A stretch of 64,000 nt of DNA, from positions 434,001-498,000 of the forward strand of contig NZ_SIRR01000008.1 in assembly GCF_011634895.1 (NCBI RefSeq), given 5' to 3'. The DNA is from Rheinheimera pleomorphica. Its GTDB lineage: Bacteria > Pseudomonadota > Gammaproteobacteria > Enterobacterales > Alteromonadaceae. The notes under the pieces are model-generated. The model did not search any database. It was not told the origin of the DNA and saw only the letters and a list, made by a program, of their open reading frames with translations. The first letter of the stretch is position 1. Each line of letters starts with the position of its first letter. The position numbers and the translations under genes were made by a program. Shown one piece after another: positions 25,233-35,060 of the stretch.

Positions 25233-26327
25233 ATGCAATTGATAAACCGGCTGTTTCCGGCATTATCTTATCTTGACCCCGCAAGTGAAGCGGCGTTTCG
25301 CTGTCATCTGGTTAACAGTGCCCGCCAGGGTACTGTGCGCCTGGCGCTGGTGTGCATCATCCTGATGCTGGTGTTTAGCTTAACCGATATCCTGCTGGGT
25401 GATGACTGGTTTAGCCTCAGTAACAGTGCCCGTTATCTGGCAGCATTCAGTGTTGCTTTGTACCTTGGTTTATCACGCTATCTCATTGGTGAACCTTGGT
25501 TACAGGGTTGGCTGGCCGTCAGCGCCCTGGCTATCTTGTTACTGGCTGTCACTTTTTATGCCGCTGCTAACTATTTTGGCCGGCTCGGTGAAGGCGGCCC
25601 GCTGATAGTTGCTTTTGCTATCGCGGCGATTCCTATTTTTCATTTGCAACAAAAGTTGTTGCTGTGGGCTCTGCTGTTAAGCAGTGTGGCTTTTATTAAA
25701 TACTGCACTGCCACCGATACCGGCTGGAGCCTGTTTTACTTGTTTATTGCCATCTCACTGTGTTTAAGCTGGCAGCGCCAGTACGACATGCTGCTGCGCA
25801 GCCAATACAAAGCCGTACGGTTGGAGCAACAAAAAGCCGAGACAGATCAGCTGACCGGCCTGCTAAACCGGCGCAGTTTTGAACAACGCCTGCAGCAAAA
25901 ATTAGCTCAGTTACTACCAGGCCAACAGTTGTCCCTGGGCCTGCTCGATATCGACTATTTTAAACGTTATAACGATCACTATGGCCACCTGGACGGTGAT
26001 TTGGTGTTGGTGCAAATAGCCCAGCTGCTGTCAAAGGATCCAGAGTTAATGGTGGTGCGTTTTGGTGGTGAAGAATTTATTCTGGTTGAGCAGCATCCGG
26101 CTCACTGCACCACTGCCCTGCTGCAATTACCACAGCAATTGGCAGCATTAGCGCTGCCACATCAGGCGTCGCCTTTTGGTGTGGTAACTGCCTCTATCGG
26201 CGTGGTCACCCTTGGTCATGCAGGTAAAACACTGACAACCGGAGAGCTGATGCAGCAGGCTGATACATTGCTGTATGACGCCAAACAGCGTGGCCGTAAT
26301 CAGGCCAGGCAACAGCAACTGACTTAA
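25233..26327 (+). CDS. Membrane diguanylate cyclase
   Basis: Protein of 364 residues from the ATG at 25233. The first 190 residues hold about six hydrophobic segments; a short coiled linker (QQKAETDQLTGLLNRRSF) leads into a GGDEF domain (about 200-360). The active site is VVRFGGEEF, competent for cyclic di-GMP synthesis. The RxxD inhibitory site normally just upstream is absent (Leu in place of Asp), so product inhibition by that route is unlikely. It follows the deacetylase gene by 51 nt on the same strand. The signal sensed by the membrane part is unknown. The stop is 22 nt from that of the converging M15 gene, with no terminator between. Confidence 0.88.
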   Translation: MQLINRLFPALSYLDPASEAAFRCHLVNSARQGTVRLALVCIILMLVFSLTDILLGDDWFSLSNSARYLAAFSVALYLGLSRYLIGEPWLQGWLAVSALAILLLAVTFYAAANYFGRLGEGGPLIVAFAIAAIPIFHLQQKLLLWALLLSSVAFIKYCTATDTGWSLFYLFIAISLCLSWQRQYDMLLRSQYKAVRLEQQKAETDQLTGLLNRRSFEQRLQQKLAQLLPGQQLSLGLLDIDYFKRYNDHYGHLDGDLVLVQIAQLLSKDPELMVVRFGGEEFILVEQHPAHCTTALLQLPQQLAALALPHQASPFGVVTASIGVVTLGHAGKTLTTGELMQQADTLLYDAKQRGRNQARQQQLT

Positions 26328-26349
26328 CCCCTGGACAACACTGCGTACA

Positions 26350-27150
26350 CTATAACCGGGCGGCCTGCACGTGCATCCAATCAAAATTGCGGCTACGCCC
26401 CAGGCTAACCCAACCTTCATCTTCCCAGCACTGCCACCAGTAATCATATTCCGGCCGGGCAAAGCTGGCTTTGCTGCTGTCCCACTTGAGCTGATTATGC
26501 GTCGGATCAAAGTCGAAGGCGATACCCCAGCTATGGGTTGATAAACTGCTGCCACCACGCTTGGCGCGCAGGTTAAAACCGCCGCCGTATAAATCCAGCC
26601 GCAGCTGCTGTACAGCATCAAAACCGTAATACAGCAACACCTGCTCCAGCACCTTTTGCAAACTGGTGGCCACTTTCTGATGACATTGCGTACTTAATAC
26701 CGTCGTACTGACATCCCAGGAAAGCCTGAGCGGATATGGCAGGGTAACTTTAACTAACTGTGTGCCCGGCTCACCATAAAAAGCTCTCAATTCAGGGTCA
26801 CGATCCAACGGCCAAAGATTAGGGTTAGCCGGCGTGCTAAAGCTGTCTCGCCAGGTTGACGGCGGTTTGCCCTGCTGCTGTACTGCCGCCAATTGCTCGG
26901 TCGCGAAAGCACTTTGCGGCCCCCACCAGCCATCCAGCTTACCCGGGTTTAAACCGGCCTGGCGGCAACATAACTGCAGACACAATACCGCCTGACGCGA
27001 CGCAGGCCAGTGTTGCCAGTCGGCGGCTTCGGCCAGCTCATGCCGGTGTTGCTGCAAATACTGCCGGATACTGGCAGCATGGCTGCTGCTATCGTCGGAG
27101 GGTAAAAGTTTCAGCGCATGTTGTAACGTGACTACAGCAATAGGTTCCAT
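26350..27150 (-). CDS. M15-type peptidase with N-terminal PG-binding-like region
   Basis: Protein of 266 residues without signal peptide. The C-terminal domain carries the M15 metallopeptidase pattern: STHSWGIAFDFDP (H and D zinc ligands) and FDWMHVQA (third His), typical of D-Ala-D-Ala carboxypeptidases and phage endolysins. The N-terminal region has LCLQLCCRQAGLNPGKLDGWWGPQSAFATEQL, key features of a peptidoglycan-binding repeat. Phage-type peptidases of this build are released by holins, but no phage genes are near. It may be a domesticated lysin or reach the periplasm by another route. Confidence 0.75.
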   Translation of the reverse strand: MEPIAVVTLQHALKLLPSDDSSSHAASIRQYLQQHRHELAEAADWQHWPASRQAVLCLQLCCRQAGLNPGKLDGWWGPQSAFATEQLAAVQQQGKPPSTWRDSFSTPANPNLWPLDRDPELRAFYGEPGTQLVKVTLPYPLRLSWDVSTTVLSTQCHQKVATSLQKVLEQVLLYYGFDAVQQLRLDLYGGGFNLRAKRGGSSLSTHSWGIAFDFDPTHNQLKWDSSKASFARPEYDYWWQCWEDEGWVSLGRSRNFDWMHVQAARL

Positions 27151-27224
27151 AATGTTGCTGCCAGCTAAGGAAACATGCTAAGTCTAGTCGGTCGGTGCCC
27201 ACTTTGCCGGATATATTACCGCTT

Positions 27225-27257
27225 AAAAAACAACACCCTGCAATTGCAGGGTGTTGT
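27225..27257 (-). terminator. Terminator of purL
   Basis: A 28-bp perfect palindrome (27230-27257; half-site ACAACACCCTGCAA) is followed, on the minus strand, by six T. It lies 17 nt after the purL stop. Confidence 0.88.
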
Positions 27258-27274
27258 GTTAAACGCTATACCAC

Positions 27275-30200
27275 TTAGCCTAACCAGACACGGGCATTGC
27301 GGAACATCCGCATCCAGGGGCTGTCTTCCTGCCAGCCGTCTGGCTGCCAGGAGTTCGCTACAGCACGGAATACCCGCTCCGGGTGCGGCATCATAATAGT
27401 CACCCGGCCATCAGTGGTGGTCAGTGAAGTAATACCGGCTGGCGAACCATTCGGGTTCTGCGGGTATTGCTCAGTGGCATTACCGTAATGGTCAACAAAA
27501 CGCATCGCTACCGTGCCACTATGGTTGGCTTTAGCAAACGCCTCTGTTGAGGCAAACTCAGCATGGCCTTCACCGTGCGACACAGCAATCGGCATCCGTG
27601 AACCTGCCATGCCGTTAAAAAACAGCGAAGGGCTTTGCTGAATTTCAACCAGACTAAAGCGTGCTTCAAAACGCTCTGACTTGTTGCGGACAAAGTGTGG
27701 CCATAACTCTGCGCCCGGGATCAGGCTTTTCAGGTTCGACATCATTTGACAGCCGTTACACACCCCCAGTGAGAAGGTGCTTTGGCGCGCAAAAAACTCA
27801 GCAAACTGCTGCCTTGCAATGTCGTTAAACAGGACCGACTTGGCCCAGCCTTCACCGGCACCTAAAACGTCACCATACGAGAAACCACCACAGGCGACTA
27901 AGCCGTTAAAGTCACTTAGCTTAGCCCGGCCGGCTAAAATGTCGCTCATATGCACGTCAACAGCAGTAAAACCGGCGCGGTTAAACGCAGCGGCCATTTC
28001 CACGTGCGAGTTAACCCCCTGCTCACGCAGAATAGCCACTTTGGGTGCTGCACCTTTTAGGATGAAAGGCGCAGCGACATCTTCATTGATATCGAAGCTT
28101 AAGTTTACATTTAAGCCCGGGTCAGCAGCATCGGCCTTAGCCGCAAACTCCTGCTTAGCCCCTTCAGGGTTATCGCGCAGCGCCTGCATCTGGTAAGTGG
28201 TTTCGGCCCAGATACAGCGTAAACGGGTACGGCTGTCACTCAGCACTACGTTAGCACCACGGCTGAATACCAGCTCGTCTGCCGTTGTCACTGTTCCAAT
28301 AACATGGCTGCAGTGGCCCAGCTGATGTTGCGCCAGCACTTGCTGAACGTATTCAAGCTCGCTGTTAGTGACCTGAATAACCGCGCCCGGTTCTTCCGAG
28401 AACAGCACCGCCATATCATCATTGCCCAGGTTACTGATATCAGCACGCACACCGGCTTTACCGGCAAAGGCCATTTCCGCCAGGGTAACAAACACACCAC
28501 CGTCGGAGCGGTCATGGTAAGCCAGCAGTTTTTGCTCGCGGGTTAACTGTTGCACTGCTTTAAAGAAGTTAATTAACAGCTCCGGGCTGTCTAAATCGAC
28601 TGGTGTCTGGCCCAATTGCTTGTACACCTGGGCTAAACATGAGGCGCCCAACCGGTTTTGGCCCTGACCTAAGTCGATTAGCAGCAGGCTGGTATCGCCT
28701 TTGTCGGTACGCAGCTGTGGCGTGACCGTTTTGCGAATATCTTCTACCCGGGCAAACGCCGTGATCACCAAAGATAAGGGCGCCGTAACGGCTTTATCTT
28801 CACCATTTTGCTGCCATTTGGTTTTCATTGACATGGAGTCTTTGCCAACCGGAATAGTGACTTCCAGCGCCGGGCACAGCTCTTCGCCAATGGCTTTCAC
28901 CGCAGCATATAAACCAGCATCTTCACCCGGATGGCCAGCGGCCGCCATCCAGTTCGCCGATAACTTAACCCGCTTAAGCTCGCCAATGTCAGTGGCAGCA
29001 ATATTGGTAATGGCTTCGGCTACGGCTAACCGGGCTGAAGCGGCAAAGTCTAACAGTGCCACTGGGGTGCGCTCCCCCATCGCCATCGCTTCACCATGGT
29101 AAGTGTCGTAGCTGGCAGCAGTCACACCGCAGTTCGCTACCGGCACCTGCCAGGGGCCAACCATTTGATCGCGGGCGACCAAACCGGTAACGCTGCGATC
29201 GCCAATGGTTACCAGGAAGGTTTTTTCCGCAATCGCCGGTAACCGCAGCAAGCGCTCTGCCGCATCTTTTACGCTAACACCGGTTAAATCCAGTGCTTTG
29301 CCTGCAGTTTGTACACTTTGCACGTCGCGATGCATTTTGGGCGCTTTACCCAATAATACATTCAGCGGCAAATCAATTGGCGTGCTGCCAAAGTGGCTGT
29401 CACTCAGGGTTAAATGCTGCTCGCTGGTGGCTTCACCCACCACAGCAAAAGGCGCGCGTTCGCGCTGGCAGATTTGCTCAAACACCGGCATTTTGTCGGC
29501 CGGTATTGCCATCACATAACGCTCCTGCGACTCGTTACACCAGATTTGCAGCGGTGACATGCCCGGCTCGTCGTTTGGTACATTGCGCAGCTCAAAGTTA
29601 CCGCCAACACCGCCATCATTTACCAACTCCGGGAAGGCATTGGATAAACCACCGGCGCCGACGTCATGAATAAATACGATAGGGTTGTCGCTACCCAGCT
29701 GCCAGCAGCGGTCGATCACTTCCTGACAACGGCGTTCAATTTCCGGGTTCTCGCGCTGTACTGAGGCAAAGTCTAAATCTTCTGCCGATTGGCCCGAAGC
29801 CATAGACGACGCAGCACCGCCACCCAGGCCGATATTCATCGCCGGGCCACCCAGTACCACTAATTTAGCACCAACCGGCAAGTCACCTTTTTGCACATGC
29901 TCAGCGCGGATATTGCCCAAACCGCCGGCAATCATAATAGGTTTATGGTAACCGCGGACTTCGTCGCCGTTATGGCTGGGTACTTTTTCTTCGTAAGTAC
30001 GGAAATAACCATTGATGGCAGGCCGGCCAAATTCGTTGTTGAAGGCAGCGCCCCCCAGCGGCCCTTCCAGCATAATGTCCAGCGCTGATACAATACGTTC
30101 CGGCTTACCAAAATCGGTTTCCCAGGGTTGCTCAAAACCCGGGATCCGTAAGTTAGATACCGAGAAGCCGACTAAACCGGCTTTAGGTTTAGAACCAACA

Positions 30201-31168
30201 CCGGTGGCGCCTTCATCACGAATTTCACCACCCGAACCAGTAGCCGCGCCCGGATAAGGCGAAATGGCCGTTGGGTGGTTATGGGTTTCTACCTTCATCA
30301 GCACATGAATAGGCTCGTGATGATATTGATAGGTTAAGTTACCCGGCTGGGCAAAAAACCGGCCCGCCGTTGAGCCTTCCATTACCGCCGCATTGTCTTT
30401 GTAAGCCGACAATACATAATCCGGCGTTTGCTCGAAGGTGTTTTTAATCATCTTAAACAGCGATTTGGGCTGTTTTACACCATCGATAGTCCAGTCAGCA
30501 TTAAAAATTTTATGCCGGCAGTGCTCAGAGTTCGCCTGGGCAAACATATACAGCTCAATATCATTCGGGTTACGCCCCAGCGCGGTGAAGTTATCAAACA
30601 GATAATCCACTTCGTCATCGGCCAGTGCTAACCCCATGTCGATATTCGCTTTCACCAGCGCAGCACGGCCGCCACTGATGATATCCACCGAGCTCAGCGG
30701 CGCCGGTTCGGCTTTACTGAACAAGGCGTTGGCCTGTTCCAGCTCAGTAAACACCGCTTCCATCATGCGGTCATGCAGTAAAGCAGCTACTTGCTGTAAC
30801 TGCTGGGCACTTAATGCCGCTGTAGCCTCAACATAGTAAGCTATGCCGCGCTCTAAACGCTTAACCTGGTTTAAACCACAATTGCGGGCGATGTCGGTGG
30901 CTTTTGACGACCAGGGCGAAATAGTGCCCGGCCGTGGCGTTACCAGAATTAACTGGCCGCGTGGTTCGTGGCTGGCAATGGCCGGACCGTAAGTGAGCAA
31001 CTTATCCAGCGTGTGCTGCTGTGCGTCAGTCAATGCGCTGCTCACATCAGCAAAGTGCATAAACTCAGCGTAGATATTGCTGACAGTTAAGCCACTTTGG
31101 GCGCATTGGTCGAGTAACTTCTGAATTCTGAAATCGGACAGTGCTGGCGCACCACGCAGGATCAACAT
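27275..31168 (-). CDS. purL: Phosphoribosylformylglycinamidine synthase
   Basis: Large single-chain FGAM synthase of 1297 residues, fourth step of purine synthesis, using ATP and glutamine. Visible: the N-terminal PurS-like domain, [13 protein letters not shown] (AIRS-type site), the ATP-binding region with [16 protein letters not shown] (substrate binding), two AIRS-like halves, and the C-terminal glutaminase with [11 protein letters not shown] (catalytic Cys), GEGHAEF and MPHPERVFR (His/Glu). Length matches the gammaproteobacterial form. It is a single-gene unit. TATAAT (rc of 31231-31236) may be its -10. I saw no clear PurR palindrome. Confidence 0.98.
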   Translation of the reverse strand: MLILRGAPALSDFRIQKLLDQCAQSGLTVSNIYAEFMHFADVSSALTDAQQHTLDKLLTYGPAIASHEPRGQLILVTPRPGTISPWSSKATDIARNCGLNQVKRLERGIAYYVEATAALSAQQLQQVAALLHDRMMEAVFTELEQANALFSKAEPAPLSSVDIISGGRAALVKANIDMGLALADDEVDYLFDNFTALGRNPNDIELYMFAQANSEHCRHKIFNADWTIDGVKQPKSLFKMIKNTFEQTPDYVLSAYKDNAAVMEGSTAGRFFAQPGNLTYQYHHEPIHVLMKVETHNHPTAISPYPGAATGSGGEIRDEGATGVGSKPKAGLVGFSVSNLRIPGFEQPWETDFGKPERIVSALDIMLEGPLGGAAFNNEFGRPAINGYFRTYEEKVPSHNGDEVRGYHKPIMIAGGLGNIRAEHVQKGDLPVGAKLVVLGGPAMNIGLGGGAASSMASGQSAEDLDFASVQRENPEIERRCQEVIDRCWQLGSDNPIVFIHDVGAGGLSNAFPELVNDGGVGGNFELRNVPNDEPGMSPLQIWCNESQERYVMAIPADKMPVFEQICQRERAPFAVVGEATSEQHLTLSDSHFGSTPIDLPLNVLLGKAPKMHRDVQSVQTAGKALDLTGVSVKDAAERLLRLPAIAEKTFLVTIGDRSVTGLVARDQMVGPWQVPVANCGVTAASYDTYHGEAMAMGERTPVALLDFAASARLAVAEAITNIAATDIGELKRVKLSANWMAAAGHPGEDAGLYAAVKAIGEELCPALEVTIPVGKDSMSMKTKWQQNGEDKAVTAPLSLVITAFARVEDIRKTVTPQLRTDKGDTSLLLIDLGQGQNRLGASCLAQVYKQLGQTPVDLDSPELLINFFKAVQQLTREQKLLAYHDRSDGGVFVTLAEMAFAGKAGVRADISNLGNDDMAVLFSEEPGAVIQVTNSELEYVQQVLAQHQLGHCSHVIGTVTTADELVFSRGANVVLSDSRTRLRCIWAETTYQMQALRDNPEGAKQEFAAKADAADPGLNVNLSFDINEDVAAPFILKGAAPKVAILREQGVNSHVEMAAAFNRAGFTAVDVHMSDILAGRAKLSDFNGLVACGGFSYGDVLGAGEGWAKSVLFNDIARQQFAEFFARQSTFSLGVCNGCQMMSNLKSLIPGAELWPHFVRNKSERFEARFSLVEIQQSPSLFFNGMAGSRMPIAVSHGEGHAEFASTEAFAKANHSGTVAMRFVDHYGNATEQYPQNPNGSPAGITSLTTTDGRVTIMMPHPERVFRAVANSWQPDGWQEDSPWMRMFRNARVWLG

Positions 31169-31330
31169 AGTTTTTTTTCCCGTGGGTTTGTCAAAATGGA
31201 ACCTGGGGGTAGCCCCCTGATCGGCGCGCTATTATAAAGAAATTTCTGCCCAAGTGGTATGAGTAAACACTGACGTCGGGGCAGAAGTTTGCTATAACAG
31301 CGCAGAATGTGACGATACAGGTTAACTCCG

Positions 31331-32794
31331 ATGTACAAAAGTGGTGCCTGGTTGCTGTTGTTACTGTGGTTGTCCGGCTGTAGCCCCGCACCATCACAAA
31401 GCCAGCTTTACCAGATATATCAGCGTGATAGCTTAAAGGTTGGCATTTTGCACGGCCCCACAAGCTATTATGTCGGCATAGACGGTCCCACCGGTTTCGA
31501 ACTGGAGTTAAGCCAGGCACTGGCTGATAAATTAGAAGTGAAACTGGAACTTTATCCGAGCTATCATCTGGACGAGCTACTGCAAAAGTTGGAAACCGGC
31601 CAGGTAGACTATATCGCCGGCGGCTTAACCCAAACCGAATTGCGCAAAAGTAAGTACCGTGCCTCACCGGCTTATCGCTGGATTAATGAAGTATTGGTAT
31701 TTAAACAAGGTAATGTGTGGCCACGGACGCTGGACGAGCTGAGCGATCAGGTTATCGTAGTGAAAGACAGCAGCCATGCTGAAACCCTGCGCCAGCTAAG
31801 CCTGGATAATCCTGATTTGCAGTGGCAGCAGCACCCAACGCTGGATGCTGATGAAATTTTGCAGCAGGTCGTGGATGGTAATATTGCCTATACCCTGACT
31901 GACTCGAACCAGTTGGCGCTAAACCGTCGCTTTTATCCCAATCTCAGCATCGCCTTTACCGTGCGTGACAACCTGCCAGTCAGCTGGTTGCTGGCCGATA
32001 ATCAGGATGATTCCCTGTATGCTGTGCTGATTGAATTTTTTGGCAGCATGTACCAGAGCGGCGAGCTAATTGCACTGGAAGACCGTTATTTTGGCCATGT
32101 CCAGCTGTTTGACTACGTCGACACCCTGGCCTATATCGATGCTATCGAGCAAAATCTGCCCAGCTACAAAGACTGGTTTATGCAATATGCCGGTGAACTG
32201 GACTGGCGCCTATTAGCAGCACTGAGCTATCAGGAGTCGCATTGGGATCCAAAAGCCAAAAGCCCTACCGGCGTACGCGGCCTGATGATGTTAACCTTAC
32301 CAACGGCACAGCAGATGGGGGTCAGCAGCCGGCTGGATCCGGAGCAGAGCATCCGCGGCGGCAGCCGCTATTTACACCGGCTGGTCAGTCGCATACCTGA
32401 GCGTATCGGCATGCCGGACAGGTTATGGTTTGCCCTGGCGTCTTACAATGTCGGCTGGGGCCATGTCGAAGATGCCCGCATTCTGACGCAACGTCAGGGG
32501 GCTGATCCGGATAAATGGCTGGATGTGAAACAGCGCTTGCCGCTACTGCGCCAAAAAAGCTTTTATAAAACAACAAAATATGGTTACGCCCGCGGAGATG
32601 AAGCCGTCAGCTATGTTGAAAATATCCGCCGTTACTATGATACGTTATTGTGGGTAGATGAGCGCCAACAAGCGGAACAACGGCTGGAGCAACAAAAACG
32701 GCGCCTGACAGAGCAGCTAAACAGCGACACCAGTACAGAAATATTGCCACCAGCCAGCGATACACCGCCAAAGCAGCCTATTGAAAGCCAGTAA
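31331..32794 (+). CDS. mltF: Membrane-bound lytic murein transglycosylase F
   Basis: Outer-membrane lipoprotein of 487 residues that cleaves peptidoglycan. A lipobox (WLSGC, Cys17) ends the signal peptide. Residues about 35-265 form a solute-binding-protein-like domain that regulates activity (LKVGILHGPTSYYVG, GFELELSQALADKL); residues about 290-440 form the SLT lysozyme-like domain with YQESHWDPKAKSPTGVRGLM, where Glu of QESHW is catalytic, and LWFALASYNVGWGHVEDAR. The C-terminal 50 residues are Gln/Glu rich. The gene is divergent from purL, as in E. coli. Confidence 0.96.
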   Translation: MYKSGAWLLLLLWLSGCSPAPSQSQLYQIYQRDSLKVGILHGPTSYYVGIDGPTGFELELSQALADKLEVKLELYPSYHLDELLQKLETGQVDYIAGGLTQTELRKSKYRASPAYRWINEVLVFKQGNVWPRTLDELSDQVIVVKDSSHAETLRQLSLDNPDLQWQQHPTLDADEILQQVVDGNIAYTLTDSNQLALNRRFYPNLSIAFTVRDNLPVSWLLADNQDDSLYAVLIEFFGSMYQSGELIALEDRYFGHVQLFDYVDTLAYIDAIEQNLPSYKDWFMQYAGELDWRLLAALSYQESHWDPKAKSPTGVRGLMMLTLPTAQQMGVSSRLDPEQSIRGGSRYLHRLVSRIPERIGMPDRLWFALASYNVGWGHVEDARILTQRQGADPDKWLDVKQRLPLLRQKSFYKTTKYGYARGDEAVSYVENIRRYYDTLLWVDERQQAEQRLEQQKRRLTEQLNSDTSTEILPPASDTPPKQPIESQ

Positions 32795-32838
32795 CTAAGC
32801 ACCCATAGTAAGTAACATTACATCACTAAAGGTGCGCT

Positions 32839-33000
32839 ATGTTAAAACGAAAAAGACCTCAGGTCAGAGCCAAACGTCGCCGTTTAGTCGACGTGGCCTC
32901 CAGCCGCCGCCGCATTAAACGCAATATTGCGATAACAAAATTACACCAACGCCGCCGTCATTATACCGGCTTTTTTAATCTGCCGTCTGACTGCGCTTAA
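32839..33000 (+). CDS. Small, very basic protein (53 residues)
   Basis: A short frame starts with ATG at 32839, preceded by AAAGGTG at 4-5 nt spacing, and ends in TAA at 33000. The product begins MLKRKRPQVRAKRRRLVD and contains RRRIKRN and HQRRRHY; about a third of residues are Arg or Lys. It would bind nucleic acid or be unstable; the composition recalls small ribosome-associated or nucleoid proteins, but no family is recognised. Its last 26 nt overlap the 3' end of converging tadA, which is unusual and lowers confidence slightly. It lies 44 nt after mltF and may be part of its transcript. Confidence 0.5.
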   Translation: MLKRKRPQVRAKRRRLVDVASSRRRIKRNIAITKLHQRRRHYTGFFNLPSDCA

Positions 33001-33460
33001 CGGCTTTTTGCTCAGCCCGCCGGCGCTGAAAAAAGCCGGATAACTGCGCCGCGCACTCCTGAGCCAAGACACCGGATACCACGTCAGCCTGATGATTAAA
33101 TTGCCGGTGCTGCATCAGGTTAAGCACTGAACCTGCCGCCCCGGTTTTCGCATCTACAGTGCCAAACACCAGCCGCGTTATCCGGCTATGTACCATAGCA
33201 CCAGCACACATGCTGCAGGGCTCCAGAGTGACATACAAGGTACAGTCCGGCAGCCGGTAATTGCCCAGCTTTACCGCAGCAGCCCGTATCGCCTGCATCT
33301 CGGCATGAGCCGAAGGGTCGTTCAGGCTAATCATCTGGTTCCAGCCCTCGGCCACTAATTCACCGTTTTTTACCACTACGGCGCCCACCGGCACTTCCCC
33401 TTGCTGCTCCGCTTTGGCCGCCAGCGCTATGGCATGGCGCATCCAGTCCTCATCAGTCAT
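32975..33460 (-). CDS. tadA: tRNA-specific adenosine deaminase
   Basis: Zinc deaminase of 161 residues that converts A34 to inosine in tRNA-Arg(ACG). The catalytic motif SAHAEMQAIR (His and Glu) and the zinc cysteines in LEPCSMCAGAM are present, as is the N-terminal helix DEDWMRHAIALAAKAE. The C-terminal tail FFQRRRAEQKAVKR is basic and would contact tRNA. It is a single gene on the minus strand, and its 3' end overlaps a small basic frame on the other strand. Confidence 0.96.
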   Translation of the reverse strand: MTDEDWMRHAIALAAKAEQQGEVPVGAVVVKNGELVAEGWNQMISLNDPSAHAEMQAIRAAAVKLGNYRLPDCTLYVTLEPCSMCAGAMVHSRITRLVFGTVDAKTGAAGSVLNLMQHRQFNHQADVVSGVLAQECAAQLSGFFQRRRAEQKAVKRSQTAD

Positions 33461-33574
33461 AATGGCTTACAATTAATTGCTAGATTGGTGGCAAAGTTTA
33501 CCATTATATTCTGCTGAAATTGGCTAAACTTTTTAGTGTTTGCCACCTCAACCAGTTATCACGGAGCCGTTAAG

Positions 33575-33787
33575 ATGGGCGTGTTTGAAATGATCACCGT
33601 TATTGTTGTTTGCGCGTTGCTATTCTCTGCCTTCGACTCATACAACAAAAATAAAGGCAAAGCCGGCAGTAAAGAACTTAACGATATTAAAGCTGAACAT
33701 GAAAAACTAAAACAGCGTATTGCTACGCTGGAAAGCATTGTTACTGACAAATCCTATCAGCTCAAAGATCAGATTAACCGCCTGTAA
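33575..33787 (+). CDS. PspB-like small membrane protein
   Basis: Protein of 70 residues from the ATG at 33575 (GGAG, 8-nt spacing). One N-terminal membrane helix (FEMITVIVVCALLFSAF) is followed by a coiled coil in which LKQRIATLESIVTD matches the C-terminal pattern of phage-shock protein B (RIxxLExILD). In the Psp system PspB works with PspC to release PspA; no pspA, pspC or pspF lies here, so this is an orphan relative whose role may differ. Single gene between tadA and zur. Confidence 0.7.
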   Translation: MGVFEMITVIVVCALLFSAFDSYNKNKGKAGSKELNDIKAEHEKLKQRIATLESIVTDKSYQLKDQINRL

Positions 33788-33871
33788 CCTGAGCAGTTTC
33801 AGCCGCGTTGACAGTGTGGCAGTTAGCAGCTGATATGTTACACTGGCGATAACTGCAGACAGGAGCTGATA

Positions 33872-34312
33872 ATGTCGACGGAGATTCTGGTTAACCGCGC
33901 CCGCACCATATGCGAACAAAATGGTGCCCGCTTCACCGCGATCCGGGAAAAAGTTTTTCGCTTGCTCGCCGAGCTTAACGGCGGCATTGGTGCCTATGAA
34001 CTGCTGGAACAGTTAAAGCAAACCGAACCCGGTGCTAAACCGGCCACTATCTATCGGGCATTAGAGTTTTTAACTGAGCAAGGCTTTATCCACAAAATTG
34101 AGTCCAGTAATGCCTTTTTACTCTGCCATCACTTTGGCCAGCACCATCCGGCGCAACTGCTGATCTGTGACCAATGCGGTAACGTAACGGAATTGCACTC
34201 TGATTTGCTGCAAGAAGAGTTTAACCGCCAGGCAGTAGCGCAGGGCTTCGCGATTAAACAGCAAACAATAGAAGCACACGGTTTGTGCAAAGTGTGTAGT
34301 ACCGCACAATAA
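33872..34312 (+). CDS. zur: Zinc uptake regulator Zur (Fur family)
   Basis: Fur-family repressor of 146 residues. The winged helix carries GAKPATIYRALEFLTEQGFIHKIES, as in Zur; the dimerisation domain has CHHFGQHHPAQLLICDQCGNVTE with the first structural CxxC pair and ends in HGLCKVCS with the second. The FLLCHHF pattern is typical of Zur rather than Fur. It would repress zinc uptake genes in zinc-replete cells; no znu gene is in the window. Confidence 0.92.
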   Translation: MSTEILVNRARTICEQNGARFTAIREKVFRLLAELNGGIGAYELLEQLKQTEPGAKPATIYRALEFLTEQGFIHKIESSNAFLLCHHFGQHHPAQLLICDQCGNVTELHSDLLQEEFNRQAVAQGFAIKQQTIEAHGLCKVCSTAQ

Positions 34313-34409
34313 ATACACCAAAAACAAAGCCCTGGCTTGTGCATTTAGTAAAAGGTTTCTAATCTTAAACAAGTCTTGGCTCTCTTTTCGTATTCTGACA
34401 GGCGTTGAC

Positions 34410-34874
34410 ATGAATGTTGAATTTATAAACCCGTTTTTATCTTCGTTAGTAAATGTACTAAGCACCATGGCCAATACGACTATTACGCCTGGCCAGCCCC
34501 GGATCAAAAAGGATGAAGTCGCCCGTGGCGATGTGTCAGGCCTTATTGGTATGGTCAGTCCGCAAACCAAAGGCTCGTTTTCTATTACCTTTGAAGAGTC
34601 TTTAGCAGTAGAAATTATGTTTCGCATGCTGGGCGAGCGCCCTAAAGGTATTACCTCCGATGTCACCGACATGGTGGGTGAAATTACCAATATGGTAACC
34701 GGCGGCGCTAAGCGGATTTTAGGCGAGAAAGGCTACGACTTTACGATGGCCACACCAGTGGTGGTATCCGGTAAAAACCATACCATCTCGCATAAATCGG
34801 AAGGCGCGAAAATTTTAATGCCGTTCGATTCTGACTTTGGCAAGGTACATATTGAAGTCAGCTTTGATAAGTAA
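34410..34874 (+). CDS. CheX-like chemotaxis phosphatase domain protein
   Basis: Protein of 154 residues made only of the CheC/CheX fold. The phosphatase signature is seen as DMVGEITNMVTGGAKRIL, with the Glu and Asn separated by two residues (ExxN), the pair that acts on phospho-CheY in CheX. The N-terminal helix begins MNVEFINPFLSSLVNVL, as in stand-alone CheX proteins of marine gammaproteobacteria. It is an isolated gene without other chemotaxis genes nearby; a motX gene occurs 15 kb away. Its partner could be CheY or a lone receiver such as that at 12029-12400. Confidence 0.85.
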   Translation: MNVEFINPFLSSLVNVLSTMANTTITPGQPRIKKDEVARGDVSGLIGMVSPQTKGSFSITFEESLAVEIMFRMLGERPKGITSDVTDMVGEITNMVTGGAKRILGEKGYDFTMATPVVVSGKNHTISHKSEGAKILMPFDSDFGKVHIEVSFDK

Positions 34875-34894
34875 ACTGTTAGCCTGAACCGCAC

Positions 34895-34921
34895 AACGCC
34901 AGCACATGCTGGCGTTTTTTT
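34895..34921 (+). terminator. Terminator after the CheX-like gene
   Basis: AACGCCAGC (34895-34903) pairs with GCTGGCGTT (34908-34916) around ACAT and is followed by more T. The rest of the gap, up to 35060, holds nothing I recognise. Confidence 0.9.
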
Positions 34922-35060
34922 AGGTTGAGATGATTCGCAGCAAGCTGCCAACGTAATAAATTACCATATCGCTGCCCGAGCATAACCTGAAGGGCACGAG
35001 TAACCTACATCCTCTTGTAACATTGCTGAATTATTAGAAGAGGGCTTATACCTCAATCAA

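Noticed and set aside
26350..27150. Prophage remnant
   Set aside because: The lysin-like peptidase is the only phage-like gene; flanks are ordinary chromosomal genes and no integrase, attachment site or structural gene is seen.
31169..31330. PurR operator or attenuator before purL
   Set aside because: I looked for a PurR palindrome and found none. The GGGGG/CCCCC hairpin in the leader has no T-run, so it is not a terminator, and a regulatory role is not supported.
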